Below the pieces are notes generated by a model that worked only from the letters and a program-made list of their open reading frames with translations, ran no database searches and was not told the DNA's origin. The translations under genes and the position numbers were made by a program. Positions 53,425-64,000 of a stretch of DNA of 64,000 bases are shown here, in pieces. Every line of letters begins with the position of its first letter. Positions within the stretch are counted from its first letter, which is position 1. Origin of the DNA: Saccharomonospora viridis DSM 43017 (GTDB lineage Bacteria > Actinomycetota > Actinomycetes > Mycobacteriales > Pseudonocardiaceae); contig NC_013159.1 in NCBI RefSeq assembly GCF_000023865.1, forward strand, positions 2,568,001 through 2,632,000, given 5' to 3'.

Positions 53425-54186
53425 ATGACGGCGAACCGTGGGTTCGGCATCGACATCGGCGGAAGCGGCATCAAGGGTGCGCTGGTCGATCTGGACAAGG
53501 GTGAGCTCATCGGCGACCGCGTTCGCATCGACACGCCCAAGCCCTCGACGCCCGACGCGGTGGCCGCCGTCGTCAGCGACATCGTGGGCCGCTTCGACTG
53601 GGACGGCCCCATCGGCATCACACTCCCCGCCGTCATCAAAAAGGGCGTCGCTCAGACCGCGGCCAACATCGACCCCAGCTGGATCGGACTCGACGCTGGT
53701 GCCCTGTTCGCGGAACGGCTGGGTCGTGACATCGCCGACGTGGCGATCCTCAACGACGCCGACGCCGCGGGCATGGCCGAGATCCGTTTCGGGGACCCGG
53801 CCGCGAGGAAGGGGGTCGTCGCGCTGCTCACGTTCGGCACGGGCATCGGCAGCGCCTTGTTCCAGGACGGGACGCTCATGCCGAACACCGAGTTCGGCCA
53901 CATCGAGGTCGACGGGCACGACGCGGAGAAGAAGGCCGCGGCCTCGGTCAAGGACAACGAGGGCCTCTCGTACCCGGATTGGGCCAAACGTGTCAATCGT
54001 TATCTGACCGTGTTGGAGGACCTCATCTGGCCGGATCTGTTCATCGTCGGCGGCGGGGTGAGCAAGAAGTCACACAAGTGGGTGCCGCTGTTGGACATCC
54101 GAACGCCGATCATCACGGCATCTTTGCTGAACAACGCGGGTATCGTGGGAGCAGCAGCCGCGGCGCGGGAAGGCCTTTCGCACTGA
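53425..54186 (+). CDS. ppgK: Polyphosphate glucokinase
   Basis: This 253-residue ROK-type kinase phosphorylates glucose using polyphosphate or ATP. It has [17 protein letters not shown] (phosphate 1), catalytic Asp in [11 protein letters not shown] and [11 protein letters not shown] (phosphate 2), closely matching Rv2702 PpgK. ATG 53425 follows AAGGAAGG. It lies directly upstream of sigA. Confidence 0.95.
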   Translation: MTANRGFGIDIGGSGIKGALVDLDKGELIGDRVRIDTPKPSTPDAVAAVVSDIVGRFDWDGPIGITLPAVIKKGVAQTAANIDPSWIGLDAGALFAERLGRDIADVAILNDADAAGMAEIRFGDPAARKGVVALLTFGTGIGSALFQDGTLMPNTEFGHIEVDGHDAEKKAAASVKDNEGLSYPDWAKRVNRYLTVLEDLIWPDLFIVGGGVSKKSHKWVPLLDIRTPIITASLLNNAGIVGAAAAAREGLSH

Positions 54187-54418
54187 GCACCACACGCCGC
54201 TTCCGGCTCTCCCCCGCCGCGAACGGCATCGCCGACGGCACGAAACGGGCTCAAAAGATGATCGCCCGCGCGACTCCTGCCGTCGCCGTCGTTACAATGG
54301 AACACGGCTCTCGGCTGCGGGAGACAAAACCGCAGGCCGGGGCATGTTCCCCGATCCTGAGGCAGCCGGGACCCCCACGTCTCGGTTCGTCGTGACCGAC
54401 CGCTGCGAAAGGGCGTAC
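54187..54418 (+). promoter_or_regulatory. Leader and probable promoter of sigA
   Basis: About 230 bases between ppgK and sigA. TACAAT at 54293-54298 is a good -10 box, giving a leader of roughly 110 bases. No clear -35 box is seen. AAAGGG at 54408-54413 serves the GTG start. Confidence 0.45.
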
Positions 54419-55825
<1,407 letters not shown>

Positions 55826-55873
55826 CGGCGACCGAAGGGGCACCGACTCTAAGGCAAGCACAACGAACACATC

Positions 55874-55925
55874 GAGGCCGGAAGAAGCCAGGCCGGGTCG
55901 TGGCACCCGGTGGCTTCCCGGCCTC
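55874..55925 (+). terminator. Terminator after sigA
   Basis: GAGGCCGG(A)AG...AAGCCA pairs with TGGCTTCCCGGCCTC, and an inner CCGGGT pairs with ACCCGG, making a long stem from 55874 to 55925. It also lies beyond the end of the convergent EamA gene. Confidence 0.8.
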
Positions 55926-55950
55926 GACGCGTGTCCGGGCCCTGTTCGGT

Positions 55951-56814
55951 CTATGCGGTCTTCCGCTCGGACGCGCCCGACCGCAACCCCACCCCTACCA
56001 CGACGGCGAGGATGCCGACCGCCTCGCCGAGCGTGGGGATCTGCCGCAGCATCACGAATCCGATGACGGCGGCTGTGACAGGCAACAGTGCCAGCAACAG
56101 GGCGAACCGAGCCTGTCCCACGCGGCGTAGAACGACCTGGTCGAGGGCGTACGGTACGACCGTGGACAACAGCCCCACCCCGACCGCGAACGCGAGGAGA
56201 TCGGGCTCGTCCCATACGGCGGTGGTGCCCAGCACGAGGGGCGAGAGCACGACTGTGGCGACGGTGAAGCCCACGGCCAGGCTGTCGACACCGTTGCCGG
56301 CGAGGGCGACACGTTTGCCCAACACGATGTAGGCCGCCCAAGCCACCGCCGCGCCCAACGCGAACGCCACTCCTGCGGGGCTGCCCTCCCATTGCACATC
56401 GGCGATCACGGCGACACCGACGGTGACGCTGGCGAGGGCCGCCAGATCCCGCAGGCCTCGCGAACCGAGCGCGGCGACCAGCACGGGACCGAGGAATTCG
56501 ATCGCCACGGCCGTGCCCAGCGGTAGCCGAGCGATCGCCTCGTAGAACAGCACGTTCATCCCCGCTGTGACCACGCCGAACGTTCCCGCCAGGAGCAGCG
56601 CGCGCCCCCGCCACGCCTCTCGTCCGGGCCTGCGCCACGCCAGCAGGATGAGGGCTGCGCCGAGGCACCGAAGCCAGGCCACCCCGGCGGGCGTGGCGGC
56701 TTCGAACAGCCATACCGCCAGCGCCGCGCCGACATACATGGAAATTCCGCTGAGAACGAACACGAAGGGCGCGGGAACGGCGTCCAGCGCACTTTTCCTG
56801 GTGGGGATTGTCAC
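55951..56814 (-). CDS. EamA-family (DMT) transporter
   Basis: This 287-residue membrane protein has ten transmembrane helices in two EamA repeats (LYS about residues 10-135 and 145-275). It resembles RhtA-type exporters of threonine/homoserine and related metabolites. Glycine-rich helix ends such as GTAVAIEFLGPVLVA and a second-repeat counterpart are visible. GTG 56814 is likely. It is divergent from the small zinc-ribbon gene. Confidence 0.85.
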   Translation of the reverse strand: MTIPTRKSALDAVPAPFVFVLSGISMYVGAALAVWLFEAATPAGVAWLRCLGAALILLAWRRPGREAWRGRALLLAGTFGVVTAGMNVLFYEAIARLPLGTAVAIEFLGPVLVAALGSRGLRDLAALASVTVGVAVIADVQWEGSPAGVAFALGAAVAWAAYIVLGKRVALAGNGVDSLAVGFTVATVVLSPLVLGTTAVWDEPDLLAFAVGVGLLSTVVPYALDQVVLRRVGQARFALLLALLPVTAAVIGFVMLRQIPTLGEAVGILAVVVGVGLRSGASERKTA

Positions 56815-57076
56815 GCTTTCCGATAGTGCCTGACCACGAGAAACAGGCGTTGAAGCGGGCTTTTCGAAGGCAGGGAAAGGTATTGTCGAACTGTCTGCGA
56901 CGTTCGGGCTAATCCGACGTGACACGGCTCCCACACGGCTTGGGAACACTTGCGAGAGCCAGAACGTCTGCAAGAGTGGAGGCAGCGATCCACCGCGATC
57001 GGCGGGGACGCAGACCACGGTGGTCGCGGCTGAACGATGGCATCGGCTGGCGATGCCGGGACGGAGGGAGACTCCA

Positions 57077-57256
57077 ATGACACCGACGACGCTCACCCGC
57101 CCCGAACTGACCGCTGCGGACCGTTGTGACCGTTGCGGAGCAGCCGCAAAGATGCGTGCCGTTCTCCCGAACGGCGGAGAGTTGTTGTTCTGCGGCCACC
57201 ACGGCCGCGAGTACGAGGCCAAGCTTAGGGAGCTGGACGCTGACATCCAGCGCTGA
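57077..57256 (+). CDS. Small zinc-ribbon protein (DUF7455-like)
   Basis: This 59-residue protein has CDRCGAAAKMRAVLPNGGEL followed by LFCGHHGREY, giving a Cys2-CysHis metal site. Such proteins are widespread in actinobacteria near sigA. It starts at ATG 57077 after GGAGGGAG. Function is unknown. A strong hairpin follows. Confidence 0.85.
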   Translation: MTPTTLTRPELTAADRCDRCGAAAKMRAVLPNGGELLFCGHHGREYEAKLRELDADIQR

Positions 57257-57285
57257 CGCCGTCGCCCAGCCGCACGGAGCGTAAG

Positions 57286-57320
57286 CGGGGGCGGGGTCCC
57301 GATTCGGGACCCCGCCCCCG
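57286..57320. terminator. Strong bidirectional terminator
   Basis: CGGGGGCGGGGTCCCG (57286-57301) and CGGGACCCCGCCCCCG (57305-57320) form a perfect 16-bp stem with a three-base loop. It lies between the convergent zinc-ribbon and ROK genes. Confidence 0.95.
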
Positions 57321-57347
57321 TCGTGTTCGGGACCGTCGGATCGGCCT

Positions 57348-58517
57348 CTACACCGTGTCCATGATCTCCTCGAACGCGACCTCGGCGGCTCCCAAGAGTT
57401 TGGCGTCGCGCCCCAGTGCCGAGCGTTCCACACGGACACCCCCCATGGCGCGACTCACCATGCTGCGCTGCCGTACCTGACTCACCACGTCCTCCAGCAC
57501 CGCGTCGGGCAGGCCGGTGAAGAGGTCCCCGAGCACGACGAGTTCGGGCCCCAGGACGTTCACCACGTTGACGAGCCCGAGGGTCAGCCATTCCGCCAGC
57601 CGACCCAGGCGCCGACGTGCCGCGTCCGGGTCGGCCGCCAGCGCACGGAGCTCCACCACCACGGCTCCCCTCGGACTGTCCTCGGGAAGGCCCAGGGCGC
57701 GGCAGAACGCCGCCTCGCCGACCTCGGTCTCCCAGCAGCCACGGCTGCCGCAGTAGCACTCACGACCCTGCGGGTGCACCACCATGTGTCCGAGTTCGCC
57801 CACGTAGCCGGTCGTGCCACGCAACGCCGTTCCCTGGGCGATGACACCGCCTCCCACACCGATGTCGGCCGACACGAACACCACGTCGTCGACCTCACGG
57901 GCCACACCTCGCAGGTGCTCGGCCAACGCTCCGAGTTCGGCGTCGTTGCCGACGACGGTGCGGACTCCGAGCGCGCCCGACAACCGCTCCCCCAAAGCCA
58001 CGTCGCTCCACCTCAGGTTCGGCGCCTCGTGCACGTGCCCGTCGAGACGACGGACCACGCCCGGCACCGAGACCCCGCACGCCACCGGCCGCACCCCCAG
58101 GTCGGTCGCCAACAGCTCGGTGGATTCGACGACCCGAGTGATCACCTCGCCGGGAGCGCGAGTGCGGCTGTGGAGCTTCCAGCTGTTGCGGCCGAGGATC
58201 TCACCGCCGAGTCCGACCAGGGCCAACGCGACGTGTTCGACCTGGATGTCCACGGCCAGCACCACGGCGGCCTCGGGTTGCGGCAGCACCAACAGCGACG
58301 GCCTGCCCGCCTGTCTGCCCGGCCTCGGTACCCGTTCCGCCACCACACCCGACTCCGCGAGCCCGTCGACGAGTGCCTTGATCGTGCTGCGGTTGAGGCC
58401 CAGCTCAGTGGCGAGTTCTGCGCGAGTGCTCGGCCCCTCGAGGTGGAGCAGGCGCAGCAGGCTCGCACGGTTGTACCGCCGCACCTCGTCGGGCCGGACC
58501 ACGGGCGTGCTGGTCAC
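57348..58517 (-). CDS. ROK-family transcriptional regulator (Rok7B7-like)
   Basis: This 389-residue ROK repressor has an N-terminal winged helix (about residues 15-65, TRAELATELGLNRSTIKALV) and a sugar-kinase-like domain with the zinc motif CYCGSRGCWETEVG and an ADIGVGGGVIAQG loop. It is the last gene of the xylF-xylG-xylH operon, the same gene set as the Streptomyces coelicolor rok7B7-xylFGH locus, where Rok7B7 controls xylose uptake and carbon regulation. It probably binds the palindrome at 61974-61992. Confidence 0.9.
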   Translation of the reverse strand: MTSTPVVRPDEVRRYNRASLLRLLHLEGPSTRAELATELGLNRSTIKALVDGLAESGVVAERVPRPGRQAGRPSLLVLPQPEAAVVLAVDIQVEHVALALVGLGGEILGRNSWKLHSRTRAPGEVITRVVESTELLATDLGVRPVACGVSVPGVVRRLDGHVHEAPNLRWSDVALGERLSGALGVRTVVGNDAELGALAEHLRGVAREVDDVVFVSADIGVGGGVIAQGTALRGTTGYVGELGHMVVHPQGRECYCGSRGCWETEVGEAAFCRALGLPEDSPRGAVVVELRALAADPDAARRRLGRLAEWLTLGLVNVVNVLGPELVVLGDLFTGLPDAVLEDVVSQVRQRSMVSRAMGGVRVERSALGRDAKLLGAAEVAFEEIMDTV

Positions 58518-58542
58518 GGCCGTAATCGTCGCATCACGAAGA

Positions 58543-59961
58543 TCAGCGGGCCGCGCCGGCCGCGCGCTTGCGTGACACCGCGTCCACGGTGGCGGCGAGC
58601 AGCAGGACGAGCCCCGTGATGATCGACACGACCGCCGCGGGTTGCTTGAGCAGCCCGAGACCGTTGGACACCACGGCGAGTACGGTGCCGCCGATGACGG
58701 CGTCGGACACCCGACCCTTGCCGCCGAACAAGGACGTACCGCCGATCACGGCGGCGCCCACGGCGAACAACAGCGTGTTGAGTCCGCCCGCCTGCGGGTC
58801 GACCGAACCGACCTTCGACGAGTACACGATCGCGCCGAGCGCGGCCACCGAGGAACACACGACGAACACACTCGCCCTGATGCGCGTGACGTCGATGCCC
58901 GCCCTGCGCGCGGCTTCCCGGTTCCCACCGACGGCATAGATGTGCCTGCCGTAACGCGTGCGGTTGAGCACGTAGGTCCCGAGAGCGAGCAACGCCAGCA
59001 CGATCGGCACCACATACGGAACACCGCGGATCTCGATGGTCGGGTTCGGCGACCGATCGACCGTCAACAGAGCGGTCGCCACCACGCCGAGGACGGCGAC
59101 GCCACCCACCTTGAGCGCGACGATGGTGGTCGGCTGGGTCACCAGACCGCGCCGTAGCCGTCGGATGTGCCGACCCAGTACGACGGTGGCGAATCCACCG
59201 ACGGCGATGAGACAGAGCAACCAACTGCCGAACACGGACAGGTTGCCGTTCGCGACCGCGTTCAGCACCGGCGAGGTGGAGATACCGAGCACGCCGCCCT
59301 CACCGATGAACTGGAGGATCACCCCCTGCCACGTGAGGAACAGCGCGAGCGTCACCACGAACGACGGCATCCCGATCCGGGCCACCAGAAATCCGGTGAT
59401 GCACCCGATCGCGGTCCCCACGCACAGCGCGAGCAACATCTCCACCCACGGGTTGGCGGGCAATCCGGACACGGTGAGGCCGATGCCGAGCACCGAGATC
59501 ACCGCACCCGCCCAGATGCGTAACAGCATCGCGAGGACCGCGGCGAGGGCGAGCACGGCGTTGAACAGGATGAACACGGTCGAGCCCATGCCCCCGAGCA
59601 GGTTGCCGTCCTCGACGAAGTGCATCGCGAGTACCGCTGCGGTGACACCGGAGGCGGTGCCCGCCGACAGGTCGATCTCGCCGACCAGCAGCACGAAGAC
59701 GATGCCCATCGCGATGATGGTCTGTCCCGCTCCCTGCGCGAGCAGGTTGGCGAGGTTGTTCAATGACAGGAAGACGTCCGACAGGGTGGCGAACACCGCC
59801 ACGAGTACCACGAGCCCGAGCAGCGCCGGCAACGAACCGAGCTGGCCGGCGCGCAGCCGCGCGAAATAGTCACGCACGACCTCGGACGTCGACATCGCGG
59901 TGGTGTCGATCCCGAAGTCGGAGATCGCCGCACTCTGCGGCGAGGTAGAGGTTTGCGTCAT
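58543..59961 (-). CDS. xylH: Sugar ABC transporter permease (XylH-like)
   Basis: This 472-residue permease of the BPD_transp_2 family has about 10-12 transmembrane helices. It contains LVGEIDLSAGTASGV and the EAA-like loop GGNREAARRAGID, typical of XylH/RbsC proteins. The length is longer than RbsC and fits xylose or multiple-sugar permeases. It lies about 30 bp after xylG in the same operon. Confidence 0.9.
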   Translation of the reverse strand: MTQTSTSPQSAAISDFGIDTTAMSTSEVVRDYFARLRAGQLGSLPALLGLVVLVAVFATLSDVFLSLNNLANLLAQGAGQTIIAMGIVFVLLVGEIDLSAGTASGVTAAVLAMHFVEDGNLLGGMGSTVFILFNAVLALAAVLAMLLRIWAGAVISVLGIGLTVSGLPANPWVEMLLALCVGTAIGCITGFLVARIGMPSFVVTLALFLTWQGVILQFIGEGGVLGISTSPVLNAVANGNLSVFGSWLLCLIAVGGFATVVLGRHIRRLRRGLVTQPTTIVALKVGGVAVLGVVATALLTVDRSPNPTIEIRGVPYVVPIVLALLALGTYVLNRTRYGRHIYAVGGNREAARRAGIDVTRIRASVFVVCSSVAALGAIVYSSKVGSVDPQAGGLNTLLFAVGAAVIGGTSLFGGKGRVSDAVIGGTVLAVVSNGLGLLKQPAAVVSIITGLVLLLAATVDAVSRKRAAGAAR

Positions 59962-59991
59962 CTGAAGGTCCTCTTGCTGGCGGGAATCCGG

Positions 59992-60807
59992 TCACAGAGC
60001 CACGTTCTCGGGCCGGGCGAGTCCGAGGTCGCCGGACCGACCGGCGGTGATCAACTCGACCACTTGCCCGTGCGTGACGTCCTTCGTGCGCACCTCGGCG
60101 ACCATGCGCCCCAGGTACAGCACGGCGATCCGGTCGGACACCTCGAACACGTCGGCCATGTTGTGGCTGATGAGCACCACGCCCAGTCCCTGCTCGGCGA
60201 GCCTGCGCACGAGGTCCAACACCTGCCGGGTCTGGGCGACGCCGAGGGCGGCCGTGGGCTCGTCGAGCAACACCACCGAGCTCTCCCACAGCACGGACTT
60301 GGCGATGGCCACGGTCTGCCGCTGCCCGCCGGAGAGCGCGGAGACCGGGGTGCGCACGGACTTCACCGTGCGCACCGACAGCGACGCCAGTGTCCTGCGT
60401 GCCGCCTCCTCCATGCCGGCCTCGTCGAGCAGCCATGCGCTGCCGCGTTCCCTGCCGAGGAACATGTTCTGCACGATGTCGAGGTTGTCGGCCAGGGCGA
60501 GGTCCTGGTAAACGACCTCGATACCCAGATCGGCGGCGTCTTTGGGACCGCGGACGGACACCTCCCGGCCCTGGAAGCGGATGGTGCCCGAGTCCACGGG
60601 ATGGATCCCCGCGATACATTTGACCAATGTGGACTTACCGGCGCCGTTGTCGCCGACGAGGGCGGTCACCTCACCCGCCCGGACGGCGAAGTCCACATCG
60701 TGCAACACGTGCACCGGACCGAAACTCTTGTTGACCCTACGGAGTTCGAGCACTGGCTCCGTCATGGCCTCGCTTGTGGACTCCGAGTGGGTGACGACGT
60801 CGGTCAT
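59992..60807 (-). CDS. xylG: Sugar ABC transporter ATP-binding protein (XylG-like, single domain)
   Basis: This ABC ATPase of about 271 residues has Walker A GDNGAGKST, signature LSGGQRQTVAIAKS and Walker B VVLLDEPTAALG, plus the H-loop in LISHNMADV. Unlike XylG/RbsA of enteric bacteria, which hold two ABC domains, it has only one, as in FrcA and several actinobacterial systems. It may act as a homodimer. ATG 60807 with GAGG six bases upstream is preferred; GTG 60819 overlaps the xylF stop. Confidence 0.9.
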   Translation of the reverse strand: MTDVVTHSESTSEAMTEPVLELRRVNKSFGPVHVLHDVDFAVRAGEVTALVGDNGAGKSTLVKCIAGIHPVDSGTIRFQGREVSVRGPKDAADLGIEVVYQDLALADNLDIVQNMFLGRERGSAWLLDEAGMEEAARRTLASLSVRTVKSVRTPVSALSGGQRQTVAIAKSVLWESSVVLLDEPTAALGVAQTRQVLDLVRRLAEQGLGVVLISHNMADVFEVSDRIAVLYLGRMVAEVRTKDVTHGQVVELITAGRSGDLGLARPENVAL

Positions 60808-60815
60808 GCCCAGCC

Positions 60816-61946
60816 TCACTTGATTCCGAGTTCGGCACAGTCGTCGGCGAGATCCCGCGTACAGATCTCGTCGGCTGAGACGTAGCCCTCGTCGACGACC
60901 CGCTTCACCTCGTCCCTGGTGATGAGGTACGGCTCCAGCAGCACGGATGCGACCTCGCGCTTCCCCTTGGGGTCTTCGAGGGTGTCCGTGGCGACCGCCT
61001 CGGCGGCGGCCTTGTCGCCCTCGACGAGCGCGGCGGCCAGCTCGGCCGTGGCCTCGGCCTCCTCCTTGATCGGCTTGAACACCGTCATGTACTGGTCGCC
61101 GCGCAGGATCGCCCGCAGTCCCTCCGCGGTGGCGTCCTGACCGGTGACCGGCACCTTCCCGTTCAGGCCGTACTTCTTCAGCACCGTGATGACGGCGCTG
61201 GCGAGTCCGTCGTTGGCCGCGACCACACCGTCGACCTCACCACCGTTGGAGGTCAGGATCTGCTCGAAGACCCGACCGCCCTCCTGGTTGTTCCAGTCGT
61301 CGATCGGCTGACTCCGTACGAGTTCCAGCTCTCCGGAGTCGTAGAGGGGCTGGAGCACGTTGCGCTGACCCTCGTGGAACAGCGTGGCGTTGTGGTCGGT
61401 CGGGGCACCCTCGATCTCGATCACCTGAGCGCCCGACTTACCGTCCAGTGCCTCCGCGAGGCCCTCACCCTGCAGCTCTCCGACCCGGACGTTGTCGAAG
61501 GAGACGTAGTACTCGGAGCTGCCGCCGAGGTTGAGGCGGTCGTAGTCGATGGTGGGGATCCCCGCCGACTTGGCCTTGGCCGCCACGGCCCCGCCGATCT
61601 CACTGTTGATCGACGCGATGATCAGGACCTGCACGCCCTGAGCGATCATGCCGTCGGCCAGGGTCGAGAACTTCTGGACGTCCCCCTGGGCGTTTTGGAT
61701 GTCCGGCTCGAAGCCCTTCGCACGCAGTGCCTCTTCCAGCATGGGCTTGTCGAAGCCCTCCCACCGGGCCGACGAGGCTGTCTCGGGGAGGATCACGCCC
61801 ACCTTGCCGAGCGGGGCGTCCGCCTGCGCACCGCCGGTCTCCTCTTTGGAGGCATCACCGCCGCCGGAGTTCGCACCACAGGCCGACAGCGTGAGGGAAA
61901 TGCCCAGCGCGGCAGCGCAGGCGCGGAGTCGGAAGCGTCGTCGCAT
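60816..61946 (-). CDS. xylF: Xylose-type substrate-binding lipoprotein (XylF-like)
   Basis: This 376-residue periplasmic-binding-protein type lipoprotein has signal MRRRFRLRACAAALGISLTL and lipobox LSAC (Cys23). The mature domain contains KVGVILPETASSARWEGFDK, IDYDRLNLGGSSEYYVSFDN and VTGQDATAEG. The YDR segment and DNV-VG loop match XylF. It is the first gene of the operon. ATG 61946 follows GGGAAGG. The operator palindrome is 28 bp upstream. Confidence 0.92.
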   Translation of the reverse strand: MRRRFRLRACAAALGISLTLSACGANSGGGDASKEETGGAQADAPLGKVGVILPETASSARWEGFDKPMLEEALRAKGFEPDIQNAQGDVQKFSTLADGMIAQGVQVLIIASINSEIGGAVAAKAKSAGIPTIDYDRLNLGGSSEYYVSFDNVRVGELQGEGLAEALDGKSGAQVIEIEGAPTDHNATLFHEGQRNVLQPLYDSGELELVRSQPIDDWNNQEGGRVFEQILTSNGGEVDGVVAANDGLASAVITVLKKYGLNGKVPVTGQDATAEGLRAILRGDQYMTVFKPIKEEAEATAELAAALVEGDKAAAEAVATDTLEDPKGKREVASVLLEPYLITRDEVKRVVDEGYVSADEICTRDLADDCAELGIK

Positions 61947-61973
61947 CGTCACACCTTCCCGGTGCCGAGATAA

Positions 61974-61992
61974 ATGTTGTGCGCGACAACAT
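61974..61992. promoter_or_regulatory. Candidate ROK operator upstream of xylF
   Basis: ATGTTGT-GCGCG-ACAACAT is a perfect 7-bp inverted repeat with a five-base spacer, 28 bp before the xylF start. It is in the right place and of the right form for the ROK repressor encoded in the same operon. Confidence 0.7.
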
Positions 61993-62104
61993 ATGCACGA
62001 CATCACGGGAACGGAATACCTGTATCGATTCAGTTCACGGGTCCTGAAACGCAACCGTGACCCACGAGACCGGTGCTCCCCCGCGCCTGCCGGGTTCTGC
62101 GCGT

Positions 62105-63883
62105 CTACCAGGACCGGAGAGTGGCGATGCGCTCCTCGAGTTGCTCCACGGTGGCCATCGCCGTCGGCGGTCCACCGCAGATCCGACGCAACTCGTTGTG
62201 GATCACCCCGTGCGGTTTGCGCGTGCGGTGGTGGTAGAGCCCGACCAGCGTGTTCAATTCCTTACGCAGCGCCTTGAGCCGTTCGTTCACCGAGGCCGGG
62301 CGTGGCGTGGGCGCGGGCGGTTTCTCGGCCTTGGTCCCCTCGGTTTCCTTGGCCTTGTTCCGCTTGGCCTTGGCGAGCTGCTCCTCCTGCCGCTTGCGCA
62401 GCAGCATCCGTACCTGATCGGCATCCAGCAATCCGGGTAGGCCGAGGTACTCCTGTTCCTCCTCGCTGCCCGCCAACACGGGCGTGCCGAACGAGTTGCC
62501 GTCGTAGATCACCTGGTCGAGCTCCGCCGACGCGCCGAGCGAGGTGAACGACTTCTCCTCCTCGCCACGCTCGTTGTCGGTGCGGTTGGCCGCGACGATC
62601 AGTTCGTCGTCCCAGCCGCTCTTCTCGCGGTGCGGCTTGCCGAGCACATGGTCACGCTCGGCCTCCAGCTCACTGGCCAGCTCCAACAACACCGGCACAC
62701 TCGGCAGGAACACACTCGCCGTCTCCCCCGGACGACGTGACCGCACGAAGCGGCCGATGGCCTGCGCGAAGAACAGCGGGGTCGACGCGCTGGTGGCATA
62801 CACCCCGACGGCCAGCCTGGGCACGTCGACGCCCTCGGAGACCATGCGGACCGCCACCAGCCAGCGTTGCTCGGACTCGGAGAACTCCGCGATGCGTTTG
62901 GTCGCCCTCGGATCGTCCGAGAGCACCACGACGGGTTGCTCCCCCGCGATCCTGGCCAGGATCTTCGCGTACGCACGGGCCGACTCCTGGTCGGTGGCGA
63001 TGACCAGGCCACCCGCGTCGGGCATTCCGCTGGTCCGCAACTGCGTCAACCGCGTGTCGGCCGCCTCGAACACCGCGGGGATCCACTCCCCACTGGGGTC
63101 GAGGGCGGTACGCCAGGCCCTGGCGTTCTGCTCGGCGGTGAGCGGTTCACCGAGCCGCGCGGTGAACTCGTCGCCGGCACTCGTGCGCCACGAGGCCTCA
63201 CCCGAATAGGCCAGGAACACCACGGGACGCACGACACCGTCGGCGAGCGCGTCCGCGTAGTTGTAGGAATGGTCGGGTTTGCTGCGCAGCGCGCCGTCGG
63301 CGTCCGGTTCGTAGGTGACGAACGGGATCGGCGAATCGTCGCTGCGGAACGGCGTACCGGTCAGCGCCAACCGGCGGACGGCGGGCGTGAACGCCTCGTA
63401 GATGGCATCGCCCCACGACTTGGAATCGCCGGCGTGGTGGATCTCGTCCAGGATGACGAGGGTCTTGCGGTTCTCGGTACGCACCCTGTGCAGGCTCGGA
63501 TGAGCGGCGACCTGGGCATAGGTGACCGCGACACCCTGGTAGTCCGGGGACGTGACCCCGTCGGAGTTACGGAAGTTCGAGTCGATGGCGATACCGGCGC
63601 GCTCCGCCGATTCCGCCCACTGGTGTTTGAGATGTTCGGTGGGAGTGACGATGGTGACCGCCTCGACGGTGCGGTCGGAGAGCAGTTCGGCGGCCACCCG
63701 CAGCCCGAACACCGTCTTACCCGCCCCGGGCGTCGCCACCGCGAGGAAATCCTTGGGCTTGCGCGTGAGGTACTTGGTCAGCGCGCGACGCTGCCACGCA
63801 CGCAGGGGGCGGGCTGTCGCGTCGTGCGCGGGCTCGGGGGCGGACGTGGCACCGCCGTCCCGGACCTTGGTCGTCTCCGACAC
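62105..63883 (-). CDS. DEAD/DEAH-box helicase family protein
   Basis: This superfamily 2 helicase of about 592 residues has motif I TPGAGKTV, motif II DEIHH, motif III LTGTPFRSD, IV-V segments in LVIATDQESARA and VSEGVDVPRLAVGVYA, and motif VI QAIGRFVRSRRPGE. A charged C-terminal tail of about 120 residues follows. It is ResIII-like and may act in DNA repair or RNA metabolism. GTG 63883 after GAGGAG is preferred; ATG 63913 is also in frame. It is the last gene; only 87 bases remain before the window edge. Confidence 0.9.
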   Translation of the reverse strand: MSETTKVRDGGATSAPEPAHDATARPLRAWQRRALTKYLTRKPKDFLAVATPGAGKTVFGLRVAAELLSDRTVEAVTIVTPTEHLKHQWAESAERAGIAIDSNFRNSDGVTSPDYQGVAVTYAQVAAHPSLHRVRTENRKTLVILDEIHHAGDSKSWGDAIYEAFTPAVRRLALTGTPFRSDDSPIPFVTYEPDADGALRSKPDHSYNYADALADGVVRPVVFLAYSGEASWRTSAGDEFTARLGEPLTAEQNARAWRTALDPSGEWIPAVFEAADTRLTQLRTSGMPDAGGLVIATDQESARAYAKILARIAGEQPVVVLSDDPRATKRIAEFSESEQRWLVAVRMVSEGVDVPRLAVGVYATSASTPLFFAQAIGRFVRSRRPGETASVFLPSVPVLLELASELEAERDHVLGKPHREKSGWDDELIVAANRTDNERGEEEKSFTSLGASAELDQVIYDGNSFGTPVLAGSEEEQEYLGLPGLLDADQVRMLLRKRQEEQLAKAKRNKAKETEGTKAEKPPAPTPRPASVNERLKALRKELNTLVGLYHHRTRKPHGVIHNELRRICGGPPTAMATVEQLEERIATLRSW

Positions 63884-64000
63884 CGACGCTCCAACTCCTC
63901 GACATACGGACATGCGAAAACCCTCACGACGGTGATCGGCTGCCGAGCCTGAGGTCAGTGAGGGTGCCTGCGCAAGCTTACCTGGGGTGGCATCGGGAAA

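Overview
The window comes from a high-GC actinomycete, most likely a member of the Pseudonocardiaceae (Saccharomonospora- or Amycolatopsis-like). The evidence is the strong third-position GC bias, frequent GTG and TTG starts, and a chromosomal gene order that, from memory, parallels the Mycobacterium tuberculosis block Rv2670c to Rv2703 (zapE, ribD-like reductase, secreted hydrolase, msrB, hemQ-hemY-hemE, DUF3000, RNase D, dxs, then trmA-like, DUF3159, DUF3710, dut, DUF3093, DUF4193, cei, inositol phosphatase, ppgK, sigA).

Bases 1 to about 11,434 are accessory. A complete actinomycete integrative and conjugative element (AICE) of about 10.1 kb sits in the 3' end of a tRNA-Pro(GGG) gene, bounded by a 73-bp exact direct repeat (1240-1312 and 11325-11397). 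It carries a cargo and regulator operon on the minus strand (NAD-dependent epimerase, HTH regulator). On the plus strand is a transfer and replication operon: SCO3933-type protein, several small proteins, an FtsK/TraB DNA translocase, small membrane proteins, a DUF2637 protein, a RepSA-type initiator, excisionase and tyrosine integrase. To its left is the wreck of a sister element: a matching long stem-loop region, a frameshifted HAD hydrolase and the last 56 codons of an integrase. The two elements are stacked at one tRNA.

From 11.5 to 19 kb the chromosome carries an aconitase, a secreted serine hydrolase, an S9 peptidase, rocD and a PAP2 phosphatase. From 19 to 38.5 kb it carries the conserved block: zapE, RibD-like reductase, secreted alpha/beta hydrolase, a nuclease/phosphatase-family protein, a degenerate adenylate-forming protein, a TMEM64 protein, a Ser/Thr kinase, msrB, the coproporphyrin-branch haem genes, DUF3000, an orphan LuxR regulator, RNase D, a two-component system and dxs.

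From 38.5 to 45.7 kb is a stretch that interrupts the mycobacterium-like order: a 1.25-kb gene-poor interval, a gluconate module (gntR, gntK, gntP), and a TetR/MMPL efflux pair. The conserved order resumes at 45.9 kb and runs to sigA at 55.8 kb. The last part holds an EamA transporter, a small zinc-ribbon protein, a xylose-type ABC operon with a ROK regulator (like the Streptomyces rok7B7-xylFGH locus) and a DEAD/DEAH-type helicase. Several clean inverted repeats (terminators and operators) mark transcription-unit borders.
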